From Epilithonimonas caeni DSM 17710 (GTDB lineage: Bacteria > Bacteroidota > Bacteroidia > Flavobacteriales > Weeksellaceae): a DNA stretch of 64,000 nt. Position numbers and translations under genes: made by a program. A model generated the notes under the pieces. That model was not told the DNA's origin, searched no databases, and saw nothing but the letters and a program-made list of their open reading frames with translations. Where the stretch lies: the NCBI RefSeq assembly GCF_000426465.1, contig NZ_AUFK01000009.1, positions 558,001 to 622,000 of the forward strand, written 5' to 3'. Every line of letters starts with the position of its first letter. Position 1 is the first letter of the stretch. Shown here piece by piece: positions 49,228-59,112 of the stretch.

Positions 49228-51597
49228 TTAAAATGGATATCCGATCGCAATATTCAGGATCAGATTGTCTTTTCGCCAAGAACTGTCCCCAAATTTCACT
49301 CTATCTAGAACCCAACGGTCTCCTTTTTCGTAATAAGGCAATCTCAATGGCATCGCAAGATCTAATCTTAAAACTAGAATTGAGAAGTCCAGTCTAAGCC
49401 CAACACCTGCTCCAACAGCCAGTTCATTAAGGAAATCCTTGGAGAACTTTGCACCTGGTCTTGTATTGATCCCCTGTTCATTGATATCATCATTCACCAA
49501 CCAGATATTTCCTGCATCTACAAACGCTGCAACATTCAGGAATTTGTAGATATTGGCTCTGTATTCTGCATTCATTTCTAATTTGATATCACCAGACTGA
49601 TCGAAATAGAAAGTCGCATTCTGGGTTCTCGGGTCATAACTTCCAGGGCCGAGTGTTCTTGCCCGGAAGGCTCGGACACTGTTACTTCCACCAACAAAAA
49701 ACTGTCTGGAATAAGGGACAAATTCTGAGTTTCCATATGGATAGGCAATTCCGGCGATAATTCTGGACGCGAAATTCGTCTTCTCATTGAATTTGTGATA
49801 GAATCTGAAATCGTGTTCCATCTTCGCATATTGACTGAAAGGAACTCCGAAAATATTTTTCTGATCACCCTTTTTCGCATTAGCACCTGTTAAAAGTCCG
49901 GTAATATTTCCTGCCAGATCAAGCATTCCACGGTAATAGATCGTGTTGGTTTTTGGCGAGGTTGTATTCGTATAAGTGTAGGTGTAAGTTGGCCCGAAGA
50001 TCAATTGTTTATCCACTACCCTTTGCAAAGTTGGATTGGCAGGAATCCCTTCTGCTGGGTTTCCATCAATCTGTTGCTGATATTTATCAGTAATAGTTTG
50101 AGGTGCGACCATCGTGATATCGATGACCTTCAAATCGTGTTCTTTTCTTACGTTCTCTTTCCAAACGTAACCAAATGATGCATTGAAATTGTGGAGCGTG
50201 TACAATTGCGTTCGGCTTTGATATTCGTATCCAAGGCCGATATTCGTCCTGGGAACAAAAGCACTAGAGGAATTAAAACGGAAAGGTGCCACAATTCTCG
50301 GGATAGAAAGTTGTGTATTCGCACCAACCCTGATGATGTTGTTTGCATCTTTTGGTCCGCCCAACTGGACATCGAAAGCGCCATAAACGGCCGCTTTGAA
50401 TTGCTCAGCACCTCGGAAGAAGTTACGGTGAGTCCAGTTCAGGTTCACCTCTCCTCCTCCATAATTGGCCGAGTTTGTTCGTCCCAAAGTCTCCAGACGC
50501 AATGATTGAATTTGTCTTGGTGTCAACAAATAGTAAGCATCAAATTTATGCGTCACAGAATCTGAAACCACAAATTCATTTTTCACAAATTTGAAGACGC
50601 CTAAACTGATCAGTCGGCTCAAGGTCAGATTATGGTCTTTCCTGTTATAGACATCTCCTGGTTTGAAGTATAAAGCGCGGTCAAAGATCCTCGGTTTGAA
50701 TTTATGTTCCGGATCGATCACATAGATATCTTCGTAAGCATATTTGGAAAGGGAATCTGCGTTCATCGGAACACTATACTTTCCATCTTTCACATCACGA
50801 ATGTTATAATTTGGGAAAACCACTACTTTATCAATGGAAAATTGTTGCGTTGCCAGATCGGGTGTTTGTTCCTTCAGTTTGACATTCAGTTCTACTTTAT
50901 GATTTTTTGCCACCGTACTATCTGCCTGAACGATGATATTGTCCGGATGGAAATAATAGAAACCTTTCTCCTTCAATCCATTATCAATTCTTTCCCGTTC
51001 AGCTTTGATGACACCAAGATCAAATGAATTTCCGACTTTCAAAAGAGATTTGTCTTTCAAATTCTGAATTTCCTGATTGATCAAAGTAGAATCTTCCTGA
51101 AACTTAACCTGACTGATCAAATATTGATTTCCAGGCTTAACTGTATAAATGACCTGCGCCTTCTTGTTTTTCGAAACCGTATCGTAAGTCGCCTGTGCAT
51201 TGAAGTAACCTTTGTTTTCGGAATAATTAACCAAAATATCCTTGTTGAATTCCTTATCAACATCGCCAAGCAAAACCGGCTTTTCCCCAAATTTATATTT
51301 CAGCCAATAATTGAATCCTTTCTCTTTCTTTGGTTCTTTTGCAATATTGTAAGCGTACAATTTTGGTCTTAATCCAAGAAAACTTGAGTTAGGCTTCGGG
51401 GTCAGATTTTCTTCGAGTTCAGCCTTCAAAGCTTTCTTTTTCTTTTTCGTAATGCTGTCATTTTCGATCTTAACTTCGGCGCCTGTGTAAAGCATTTGTC
51501 CGTCTTTCAGAAATTTGGTATTACTGCAAGATGAAATAACCACGATGGATGACAAAGCAACTATTGGTCTTAGATGGATTGGAAATCTGCTCTTCAT
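49228..51597 (-). CDS. tamL: TamL: BamA-like outer-membrane lipoprotein
   Basis: The protein has 789 residues. The lipobox VVISSCSNT puts the lipid Cys at about 24, which distinguishes Bacteroidota TamL from TamA. POTRA-like domains occupy roughly 40-400, and the C-terminal half is an Omp85 barrel with VGGSNSVRAFRARTLGPG (the conserved VRGF-like loop) and a final aromatic strand, LILNIAIGYPF. It works with TamB to insert or shuttle outer-membrane components. It shares one base with the end of tamB, which precedes it in the transcript. Confidence 0.93.
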   Translation of the reverse strand: MKSRFPIHLRPIVALSSIVVISSCSNTKFLKDGQMLYTGAEVKIENDSITKKKKKALKAELEENLTPKPNSSFLGLRPKLYAYNIAKEPKKEKGFNYWLKYKFGEKPVLLGDVDKEFNKDILVNYSENKGYFNAQATYDTVSKNKKAQVIYTVKPGNQYLISQVKFQEDSTLINQEIQNLKDKSLLKVGNSFDLGVIKAERERIDNGLKEKGFYYFHPDNIIVQADSTVAKNHKVELNVKLKEQTPDLATQQFSIDKVVVFPNYNIRDVKDGKYSVPMNADSLSKYAYEDIYVIDPEHKFKPRIFDRALYFKPGDVYNRKDHNLTLSRLISLGVFKFVKNEFVVSDSVTHKFDAYYLLTPRQIQSLRLETLGRTNSANYGGGEVNLNWTHRNFFRGAEQFKAAVYGAFDVQLGGPKDANNIIRVGANTQLSIPRIVAPFRFNSSSAFVPRTNIGLGYEYQSRTQLYTLHNFNASFGYVWKENVRKEHDLKVIDITMVAPQTITDKYQQQIDGNPAEGIPANPTLQRVVDKQLIFGPTYTYTYTNTTSPKTNTIYYRGMLDLAGNITGLLTGANAKKGDQKNIFGVPFSQYAKMEHDFRFYHKFNEKTNFASRIIAGIAYPYGNSEFVPYSRQFFVGGSNSVRAFRARTLGPGSYDPRTQNATFYFDQSGDIKLEMNAEYRANIYKFLNVAAFVDAGNIWLVNDDINEQGINTRPGAKFSKDFLNELAVGAGVGLRLDFSILVLRLDLAMPLRLPYYEKGDRWVLDRVKFGDSSWRKDNLILNIAIGYPF

Positions 51598-54500
51598 TAT
51601 TTAAAATCTACTACTTGGTTATTATTTCTTTCTCGTTCTTTTTTTCTTTTCTCCCGCTTCGAACTCTGGAAGATCTCCCGGAATTTATCATAATCCAAAG
51701 TGATGATGAAACCAACTCCAGTTTCCACGATCTGACCTTGCAAAGCCACCTGGTATTCGTTCTTACGATAAGCTCTCAGCATATATCTGCCATCTCTGGA
51801 AAGGCTGTAATCTATGGTGACATCGCCTGCGATATTGGTCGTATTTTCATTTTGTCTGGCATCGCCCTCCAGTCCGAAATTACTTCCGACAGAGACTTTC
51901 AGACGGTCATTGAGTAACTTTTTACTGATATCGACGTTCAGGTCTGTTCTTGTATTTTGAGTTCCTGTCGAATAATCTTCAGAGGATTCCAAATCGAAAT
52001 TCAAATCAACACCTTTGATCAGATCAGAAGCCAGATTGTTCAATTGCTGAGATAATATCTTGCTCACGCTTTGTCTCGCCAAAGTTTCTGTGGAAAGCCC
52101 GGCACTGTTTTCGAAAGGATTTTCACCGATGAAACGATTCAGAAGAAGTAAGGCAAAAACCTGTTTGTTCATTTCATTTTCATCGGTTCTGAGTTGGGTG
52201 AGTTTTTGATCTACAATATCTTTAACATTTGTAGAAACCGAATTATTCTTTTCATCGGTTGTAATATCAAATGTGATGACAGGTTTTAGCAATTCGCCTT
52301 TCATCTGAAGCAACGTATTGAATTCCATTCTCTGTTTGTATTGATTGAGTGTAGCCGGCGTCTCTCCAGCGATCTGCTGTTCCACCAGATCCAAAGGTGC
52401 GGTCTGAGTTTTGTAAACAGCCGTGATATCAAGCGTTGCTGCGGTCGGTTCGCCGGTCCAAGTGATCGTACTGCCTTTTTGGATCTCGAATTTGCGTTTC
52501 AAAAGGCTTACGGTCATATCGTAGCTCCCTTGCTCTACTTCGTAAACACCAACCAAAGTGGTTTTTCCGGATGGGTCGATTCCGCCGGTCAACTCCGCCT
52601 CACCTTGAAGTTTCACAAAATCACCGTTAGCCTTATCGATAATGATTGACATCTTAGCTTCTTTGCTGACCTCGATATTCACACTGACGTCCATTCCTTT
52701 GATCTTGTTTTTGGCAGCCAGCGAATCTGCGACAATGGTTTTATTAAGAGCAATCTGATCTTGGTCTATGAATTCCACAATACCGTCTCTTTCCTGTAAC
52801 GATGGACTTGACTGGGGCAAAACAAACGTAAAATCTGTATCATCAGAAACGGCCAGCCTTCCATCAACTTTTGGAAGGTCGAGGTTACCTCTAACCTTCA
52901 AAGCAGCATCGATGGACAAGATCCCGTACATCAAAGCGTCATTTGATTTTTCTGAATTCACAACTTTGAAATCTTTGGCATTAATGTCAAGATTGAAGGC
53001 AAAATCCCTGTAAGTCTGAGTCAGCACCTGACCATCGATCTTAAGCGAATTTCCATCCTTGTCATTGATCTTGAAATCATCAAACTCAATTCCTCGGTTT
53101 GTGAATGAGATTTTATCATTGATGTTTCTGAAATCACTTCCTGTTTGCGCAATCATCAATCCGACATTGTTCATCTTTAAATCGCCGAGAATTTTCGGTT
53201 CAGTTGTAGTGCCTGTGATTTTCAGGTCTCCCGAAAGATAGCCTTCCGTATTCGTTATCGCATTCATAGAAAAGCCCTGGAGCGTTTTCATCTGAAGTTG
53301 GTTCATTGCAAGATTCAAATCAAAACTACTGGCGGAAGTATTATAATTTCCTGTGATCTTCACGTCATTTTCGTTCCCGGAAAGTGCAATATCAGCATTG
53401 ATGATATCTGCCGAAGTATTATTGGCTTTCAAAGAAAGATTTCCAACAGGACTTCCATAAGCAAAAAGATCAGAAATATTGATATCCGCATTGAAGCTCA
53501 TTTTCTTGCTCAGATCTCGCAACTGCGCTCTTCCGTTGATCGTTCCTTTTGCCAACAACGAATCTTTTTTGATGATCTCTGTAATCGTTTCGATTTTGAA
53601 ATCTTTCAAAGTAATATTCAATGGACTATTTGGAGAATTGCTTTCTGATTGTACTAAAATTTCACTTCCGGAATTTGACAATCTAAAATTATCCGCAAAA
53701 ATCCCTTGGCTTCTGATCTGGATCTTGTTACCATCAGCTACCGCCCAATCCATATAATTCAATTTCAAACCATTTGGGTTTAAGGAAATCTCGGTAATGT
53801 CATTAATTGATCTGGCATTTCCAGCAATCAGGAACTGTGTCTGATCTTTCCCGTCTTTCGTTGTGATGTTGTAGTTGATGATATTATCAGCAACATCGCC
53901 ATTTATATTGACCTTGTTCAAGGCAAAACTTTCACTTTTCAAAGCCGCGACATCCAGATCATATTGCAAAGCCTGATCTTGATTGGTAATTTTCAAGCTT
54001 GTATTTTCAAGCGAATTTGTGCCATATAAAACCTGCGGAATTCTTGCATCGAGTTCTATTTTCTGAGAATCCGCATTGTAATTTCCTGTAATATTGATCG
54101 TTTCAAAACTCTTCAGGTCCGGGACAAATTTTCTGATCAGATCATCATTCTTGATCTTTGCATTCACTGTGAAATATTGTCCTGCATCAATTTTAGCAGT
54201 TTTTCCAGGTTTTTGGAATTGATAATATTGGTTCACCGTTTGCGACAAAGCACCGAAAATCTGGGTCAATTTGTATTTGCCATTCAGATCCACATCCGCA
54301 ATCTGAGAATTGAATCTGATCTGAGTAGAATCAGATGTAGAAAGTGCATTTAAATTGATTTCCTGGATTGGATAAACTTCCTTCGTATCAGAAATAGCGA
54401 AGTCTTTAAGATTCAGATATCCATTCAGATTATCTGGGTCAAGACTTTTGAAATCACCATCGATCGCGCCAGCCAAAATCATTGGTGAACTGTAAAATCC

Positions 54501-56627
54501 TAATTTATTCAGATCTAATTTGTTGATATTTCCATTGACTTTCACCGTTGGATTTTTGTCGTCATAGACTCCCGAAGCGGTCAATTTTAGGTTTGCATTC
54601 GGGTCTTTGGAAATGAGAACAATATTGTAAGCACCACGATCGATCTTGCCAACCAAATTCATATTTTGGTAACGGTAACCTTTGTAGGTAGCCGATTGGA
54701 CATTGCCTACAAGATCGGCATTCGCATTTTTGAAATCAAAACTCTCGCCTTTTGCAGAGATCTGAGCGGTGATTCCACCAAGGTCTTTGTTTTGAATGAT
54801 CTTCCCGATCTGTAGATTTTGCAGGTTTGCTTTCACGTCATACAACTCCCGGTTCTTTCTTCGCATGTCAACTTGCGCTTTGATCCCGGCATTTCCAAGC
54901 GTGGAATACAAACTGAGATTGGTATTGACAACTTTCGTAGTTCCTTTAGCAAAGCCTTTGATACTGAAGTGTGAAGGCAAGGAAATGTTAGATGGAATCG
55001 TTCCTTTTGGAACCAAGTTAAAAATCGTTCTTCCGGATGAAGCCAATTCGCCGATCTTCAAATCGTAATACAAATTGCCTGGATCCATAGCATTCCGAAT
55101 CCTTCCAGACGCATTGACACGAAGCTCATCAAGGCCAGAAACTTTCAGTTCGTTGATCAGAAGGTCATTCACCAAGCCTTTGACATTAGCATTGACGGAA
55201 AGAATCGCATTCGGGTATTTGTTGAATGGCGCTGTATTTCTAAGTGTCGGAACGATATTCAGAATATCAGAAAAACCTATCTTTGAATCTTTGATATTTG
55301 CAGAAACCTTGATCGCTCCGGGATTTGCAGATAATTGCTCGATGGAATTATAATTAAGGACAACCTCGTCTCTTAAAACCGTTTTTGGCGTTTGAAGATA
55401 AAGATCTTTCAAATAAGCTTCCTTATCCGAATAAACAAAATCGGTATTGAATTTCTGGATATCAAGACCTCTTTCTTCCTGAATCTCCGCAGATTTCACA
55501 CGTCCTGCAAAACCATTATTTTCCATTTTGAAATCCCGAACATCAATATTCAGTTTTCCAAAATTGAGGTGATTGAAATCCATTCCTGATCCGGTTGGCG
55601 CCACGGCTGTATTGTTGTAAGCGATACTCACATCATCGAAAATCAATTTTCCAAGAAGGACTTTCATCGTTTTTTCCGCCGTAGTATTTTTAGAAATCTT
55701 AGTTGCTTCTTCTTTCGGGCTCGTATTGGAAGCTGGAAGGAATAAATTGGCATTTATATTTGCGTCCGATAAATAAACATTATCAACGTCATAAGCATTA
55801 TTCTGAAGATCAATATTGTTGACTTTCGTACTCAATTCTTTGAAAATGACTTTTGCAAATGTCTTTGTATTATCATCACCATAATCGATGTTGAAATTGG
55901 TCAATTTGATTCCGCTCAAGCCCAACTGCATTGGTTTTTTCTGATTGAGAGAATCTACTTTTTCCTCTACATTTTTGGAAACCTCTTCAATAAGATCTTG
56001 CTTCAATTTTAACTTCAAACCGTCAAGATCGATATTGTTGACCGCATATTTGTTGTTTTGAAGGTCAAAAGTTTTCACACGGGTGTCGAATGAATTGAAG
56101 TAAACTTTGATATCATTTTTAGATTGCTGATCGTTAAAGGTAACGCCGATATCTTTCAGTTTTATTTTATCAAGAGAGATGATAAAAGGTTTGGATGGAC
56201 TTTCTTCTTTGTCAGAAGTCGCAAACGCATCAATAATATAATCAAAATTGAATCTCCCTTTTGGATCACGGACGACATTCGCACGAACGCCTTCCAGATC
56301 GATAGATGTAAGATCCGCCTTGGAATTGATCAATTGCCACATATCCAAACCGACATCAAACTTTTTCACGGCCAAAAGCGTATCAACTTTCTGACCTTTC
56401 AGATACAGATTCTCGATGACCAAACTGTTCGGGAAACCAATATAAACCTTTTCCAGGCTGACTTTGGTTTTGATTTTCCCTTCGAGAAAGACAATTAATT
56501 TATCCTTGATAAAATTTTGTACAAATGGAAGCCTTAAGCTAAAGATCAGCAAAACAAAAAGAACCAAAATAGCAATTATGGTTCTGATAAAACGTCTGAA
56601 CAGCTTTCCTTTATTGAGTTTTTTCAA
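51597..56627 (-). CDS. tamB: TamB: translocation and assembly module protein
   Basis: The protein has 1676 residues. One N-terminal membrane helix (about 14-31) is followed by a long stretch of beta-rich AsmA/Vps13-like repeats (e.g. VRANVVRDPKGRFNFDYIID, LNGYLNLKDFAI, VKVNGNINKLDL). The DUF490 domain forms the C-terminal third, around LVGVYEVEQGSYDMTVSLLK and FALLLLNRFIGENPF. It is expected to span the periplasm from the inner membrane to the TamL barrel. No frameshift is seen. The gene is first in its transcript, 1 bp overlap with tamL. Confidence 0.95.
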   Translation of the reverse strand: MKKLNKGKLFRRFIRTIIAILVLFVLLIFSLRLPFVQNFIKDKLIVFLEGKIKTKVSLEKVYIGFPNSLVIENLYLKGQKVDTLLAVKKFDVGLDMWQLINSKADLTSIDLEGVRANVVRDPKGRFNFDYIIDAFATSDKEESPSKPFIISLDKIKLKDIGVTFNDQQSKNDIKVYFNSFDTRVKTFDLQNNKYAVNNIDLDGLKLKLKQDLIEEVSKNVEEKVDSLNQKKPMQLGLSGIKLTNFNIDYGDDNTKTFAKVIFKELSTKVNNIDLQNNAYDVDNVYLSDANINANLFLPASNTSPKEEATKISKNTTAEKTMKVLLGKLIFDDVSIAYNNTAVAPTGSGMDFNHLNFGKLNIDVRDFKMENNGFAGRVKSAEIQEERGLDIQKFNTDFVYSDKEAYLKDLYLQTPKTVLRDEVVLNYNSIEQLSANPGAIKVSANIKDSKIGFSDILNIVPTLRNTAPFNKYPNAILSVNANVKGLVNDLLINELKVSGLDELRVNASGRIRNAMDPGNLYYDLKIGELASSGRTIFNLVPKGTIPSNISLPSHFSIKGFAKGTTKVVNTNLSLYSTLGNAGIKAQVDMRRKNRELYDVKANLQNLQIGKIIQNKDLGGITAQISAKGESFDFKNANADLVGNVQSATYKGYRYQNMNLVGKIDRGAYNIVLISKDPNANLKLTASGVYDDKNPTVKVNGNINKLDLNKLGFYSSPMILAGAIDGDFKSLDPDNLNGYLNLKDFAISDTKEVYPIQEINLNALSTSDSTQIRFNSQIADVDLNGKYKLTQIFGALSQTVNQYYQFQKPGKTAKIDAGQYFTVNAKIKNDDLIRKFVPDLKSFETINITGNYNADSQKIELDARIPQVLYGTNSLENTSLKITNQDQALQYDLDVAALKSESFALNKVNINGDVADNIINYNITTKDGKDQTQFLIAGNARSINDITEISLNPNGLKLNYMDWAVADGNKIQIRSQGIFADNFRLSNSGSEILVQSESNSPNSPLNITLKDFKIETITEIIKKDSLLAKGTINGRAQLRDLSKKMSFNADINISDLFAYGSPVGNLSLKANNTSADIINADIALSGNENDVKITGNYNTSASSFDLNLAMNQLQMKTLQGFSMNAITNTEGYLSGDLKITGTTTEPKILGDLKMNNVGLMIAQTGSDFRNINDKISFTNRGIEFDDFKINDKDGNSLKIDGQVLTQTYRDFAFNLDINAKDFKVVNSEKSNDALMYGILSIDAALKVRGNLDLPKVDGRLAVSDDTDFTFVLPQSSPSLQERDGIVEFIDQDQIALNKTIVADSLAAKNKIKGMDVSVNIEVSKEAKMSIIIDKANGDFVKLQGEAELTGGIDPSGKTTLVGVYEVEQGSYDMTVSLLKRKFEIQKGSTITWTGEPTAATLDITAVYKTQTAPLDLVEQQIAGETPATLNQYKQRMEFNTLLQMKGELLKPVITFDITTDEKNNSVSTNVKDIVDQKLTQLRTDENEMNKQVFALLLLNRFIGENPFENSAGLSTETLARQSVSKILSQQLNNLASDLIKGVDLNFDLESSEDYSTGTQNTRTDLNVDISKKLLNDRLKVSVGSNFGLEGDARQNENTTNIAGDVTIDYSLSRDGRYMLRAYRKNEYQVALQGQIVETGVGFIITLDYDKFREIFQSSKREKRKKERERNNNQVVDFK

Positions 56628-56900
56628 ATCTTGATGGTTTACAGAATATGCTATAACAAATACCGTACTATAAAGGTATTTTATTAAAAATAATTTATCC
56701 TGATCATGTTACAATTTACAAATAATTATTTTTTTTAAATTATTTTCCAAGATTTTTAAAGAAGGTAATTTTTTTTGACCTGGATAAAGTTCTATTGTTT
56801 CGCTTCCCTGCAAAACAATTTAAAACTACAATTAAACAACTGATTTACAAATCATTAAATCCAAATTCAATTTAAATTAATATATAAAACCTAAATTTTA

Positions 56901-56933
56901 TTTGGAAGTTAAACCAAAAAGTTCATAATTTTG
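56901..56933 (+). promoter_or_regulatory. Promoter of the TetR gene
   Basis: TTTG (56901-56904), then 21 nt, then TAATTTTG (56926-56933) is the full Bacteroidota consensus. The operator palindrome starts at the next base. The rest of 56628-56956 is AT-rich and shows no gene. Confidence 0.75.
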
Positions 56934-56946
56934 CTAACGCTGTTAG
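56934..56946 (+). promoter_or_regulatory. Operator palindrome 1 (CTAACGCTGTTAG)
   Basis: Perfect half-sites CTAAC and GTTAG are separated by 3 bp, placed at the expected transcription start of the TetR gene. Binding here would block its own promoter. Confidence 0.75.
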
Positions 56947-56956
56947 GAAAACTAAA

Positions 56957-57553
56957 ATGGGAGTACACGAACGACGACAAAGAGAAAAAGAATCAACACG
57001 CGCCAATATTTTGGATGCCGCTTTCTCTTTGGCCAAAACCGACGGCTGGGCTTCTCTTTCTATCAGAAAAATTGCTGATGCCATAGAATACAGTGCGCCC
57101 GTGGTTTATGATTATTTCGAAAACAAGGAAGCCATTTTGTTTGAAATCTCCTTGAATGGTTTTCATAAATTACACATCGAATTACTGAAAGCACAGAAAA
57201 AATACGATACTCCAGAAGAGCAACTTATTGCGATCGTGGATGCTTATTGGAAATTTGCTTTCAAGAATAAGGAGTATTATCAGCTGATGTTTGGACTGGG
57301 AATGCAGTGTAGCGGAAAAGGATTGATGAAGGAAGAGTTTTCTTCGTTTCAGGATCTGCTTTATGACTGTACTTATGACATCATAAAGAAAAAAGGATCT
57401 AATCCGGACAACGCCTGCCATTCTTCACACGCTTTGTTTTCAGCGGTTCATGGTTTGATCTCGATCATGATGATGCGTAATGATGACATCCCTTCTACGA
57501 TGAATAAGACAACGCTTGATGAGACCGTTGCTGCTTATATAAAATCGTTATAA
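56957..57553 (+). CDS. TetR/AcrR family repressor of the efflux operon
   Basis: The protein has 198 residues. The N-terminal HTH (about 10-60) reads TRANILDAAFSLAKTDGWAS then LSIRKIADAIEYSAPVVYDYF, a normal TetR DNA-binding domain. The C-terminal ligand domain is helical and includes Cys residues (MQCSGKGL, DNACHSS). The gene begins 10 bp after a CTAAC-GTTAG palindrome, and two similar sites lie between it and the efflux genes. It most likely represses both itself and the pump until a drug-like ligand binds. Confidence 0.93.
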   Translation: MGVHERRQREKESTRANILDAAFSLAKTDGWASLSIRKIADAIEYSAPVVYDYFENKEAILFEISLNGFHKLHIELLKAQKKYDTPEEQLIAIVDAYWKFAFKNKEYYQLMFGLGMQCSGKGLMKEEFSSFQDLLYDCTYDIIKKKGSNPDNACHSSHALFSAVHGLISIMMMRNDDIPSTMNKTTLDETVAAYIKSL

Positions 57554-57571
57554 TTTTTTTTAAATTTTTAA

Positions 57572-57584
57572 TTAACACTGTTAG
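57572..57584 (+). promoter_or_regulatory. Operator palindrome 2 (TTAACACTGTTAG)
   Basis: It has the same half-sites as site 1, with one outer mismatch, and lies just after the TetR stop codon. A weaker relative, TTAATACTGTCAG, is at 57662-57674. Confidence 0.6.
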
Positions 57585-57756
57585 GAATATTAACGCAGTA
57601 TTAATTTAAATTTAACTAATAAAACAAATAATAAATCTGAAATATCAATTTTTACCAACATTTAATACTGTCAGTAAAAAAGAACAATATTCAGGTCTAA
57701 ATTAATTAATCACATAAACTCTCTAAATATGGAAACAATGTAAAACCAGACACTAA

Positions 57757-57764
57757 TATTTTTG
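57757..57764 (+). promoter_or_regulatory. -7 element of the efflux operon (TATTTTTG)
   Basis: It fits TAnnTTTG, 9 bp upstream of operator 3. No clear -33 element was found. Confidence 0.5.
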
Positions 57765-57773
57765 ATTTAAAAT

Positions 57774-57786
57774 CTAACAATGTTAG
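57774..57786 (+). promoter_or_regulatory. Operator palindrome 3 (CTAACAATGTTAG)
   Basis: The half-sites CTAAC and GTTAG are perfect, with 3 bp between them, just downstream of the -7 element of the efflux operon. The arrangement is the same as at the TetR gene promoter. Confidence 0.7.
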
Positions 57787-57847
57787 ATAAATTAACAATA
57801 TTTAATTCAATTACACTATTACTTAAATTAACACTTAAAAACTTGAA

Positions 57848-59008
57848 ATGAAAATAACTAACAATTCTAAACTTATTGTACTTATATCGAGTATTATCTT
57901 TTTACAAAGTTGTACAAAAGCCGCAGACAATACGGCAATGGCTTTCCCTACGCCAGAGCTTCCGGTTTATACCGTTATTACTTCTCCTGCTACTACTTAC
58001 CAGGAATTCCCTACATCTCTGGAAGGTAAAAACAATGTAGAGATCCGTTCACAAGTGGACGGTTATCTGGACAGGATCTATGTGGAAGAAGGTTCTTTCG
58101 TAAGAGCCGGTCAGCCGTTATTCAAAATTGACCCACGCGTTTATGGCGAACAAATGAACATGGCATCTGCCAATCTCCAGGCTGCCAATGCCAATATTCA
58201 AAAAGCTAAAGTAGAAGTGGACAGACTTCAGCCTTTAGTGGCAGACAAAGTAGTTTCCGATGTTCAACTGAAAACTGCAAAAGCCAATTATGCAGCCGCC
58301 GTTGCAGCCGCTGCTCAGGCAAAAGCTTCGTTGGGAGGGAGTAAAATCAATGTCGGATTTACAACTATTACAGCACCTGTGAGTGGTTACATCGGACGGA
58401 TTCCTTACAAAAAAGGAAGTTTGATTTCCAGAACCGATGCTACTCCATTGACTTTGCTATCAGACATTAGTCAAATCTATGCTTATTTTTCTTTGAGTGA
58501 ATTGGATTTCATTGCTTTCCAAAAGAAATATGCAGGAGCAACGCTTGAAGAAAAATTGAGGAATATGCCGGCAGTCGATTTGGTTATTGCAGACGGCAGC
58601 AATTATCCTGAAAAAGGAAAAATGAGCATCATTGACGGACAATTCGATAAAACAACCGGAGCTATCAGCGTCCGTGCCGTGTTTCCGAATCCAAACGGAA
58701 CTTTGAGAACCGGAAATACAGGCCGTGTCCGTATGCCGCAATTATTATCAGATGCAGTCGTAATTCCACAGGAATCTACTTTCGAAATTCAGGATAAAAC
58801 TTACGTCTATGTTCTTGGAAAAGATAACAAAGTGACCGGAAAACCCGTGAAAATCTCTGGTAAGACAGAACACTATTACTTTATCTCTGAAGGATTGAAT
58901 AAAGGTGAAAAAATCGTATTTACAGGAATCGGAAACTTGAAAGACGGTGTTCTTATCAAACCGAAAACGATCTCTTCTGACAGCTTGTTAAAAGCCAATC
59001 CTTTGTAA
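57848..59008 (+). CDS. RND efflux periplasmic adaptor (AcrA/MexA-like lipoprotein)
   Basis: The protein has 386 residues. The lipobox IIFLQSC gives the lipid Cys at about 22. The adaptor halves are clear: the lipoyl-like segment VEIRSQVDGYLDRIYVEEGS then FVRAGQPLFKIDP (about 60-95), a helical hairpin (about 96-150) and the matching return TTITAPVSGYIGRIPYKKGS. It joins the inner-membrane pump to the outer channel. The pump gene follows after 104 bp, which contains a partly palindromic AAAGCTATTGGCC-type repeat. Confidence 0.96.
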   Translation: MKITNNSKLIVLISSIIFLQSCTKAADNTAMAFPTPELPVYTVITSPATTYQEFPTSLEGKNNVEIRSQVDGYLDRIYVEEGSFVRAGQPLFKIDPRVYGEQMNMASANLQAANANIQKAKVEVDRLQPLVADKVVSDVQLKTAKANYAAAVAAAAQAKASLGGSKINVGFTTITAPVSGYIGRIPYKKGSLISRTDATPLTLLSDISQIYAYFSLSELDFIAFQKKYAGATLEEKLRNMPAVDLVIADGSNYPEKGKMSIIDGQFDKTTGAISVRAVFPNPNGTLRTGNTGRVRMPQLLSDAVVIPQESTFEIQDKTYVYVLGKDNKVTGKPVKISGKTEHYYFISEGLNKGEKIVFTGIGNLKDGVLIKPKTISSDSLLKANPL

Positions 59009-59112
59009 AATAGCTTTTGCTTCTGGCTTTTAGCCATTCGATTGAAAAACTATTTATGATAAAGCTATTGGCCAAAAGCTAATCGCTATAAGCAACTTAA
59101 AATTAAACTAGT
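59009..59112. repeat. Imperfect palindrome between adaptor and pump genes
   Basis: TAGCTTTTGCTTCTGGCTTT near 59011 and AAAGCTATTGGCCAAAAGCT near 59061 are partly complementary. The AGCTTTTGC/GCCAAAAGCT words recur in inverted order. It may form a hairpin between the two genes. Confidence 0.55.
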
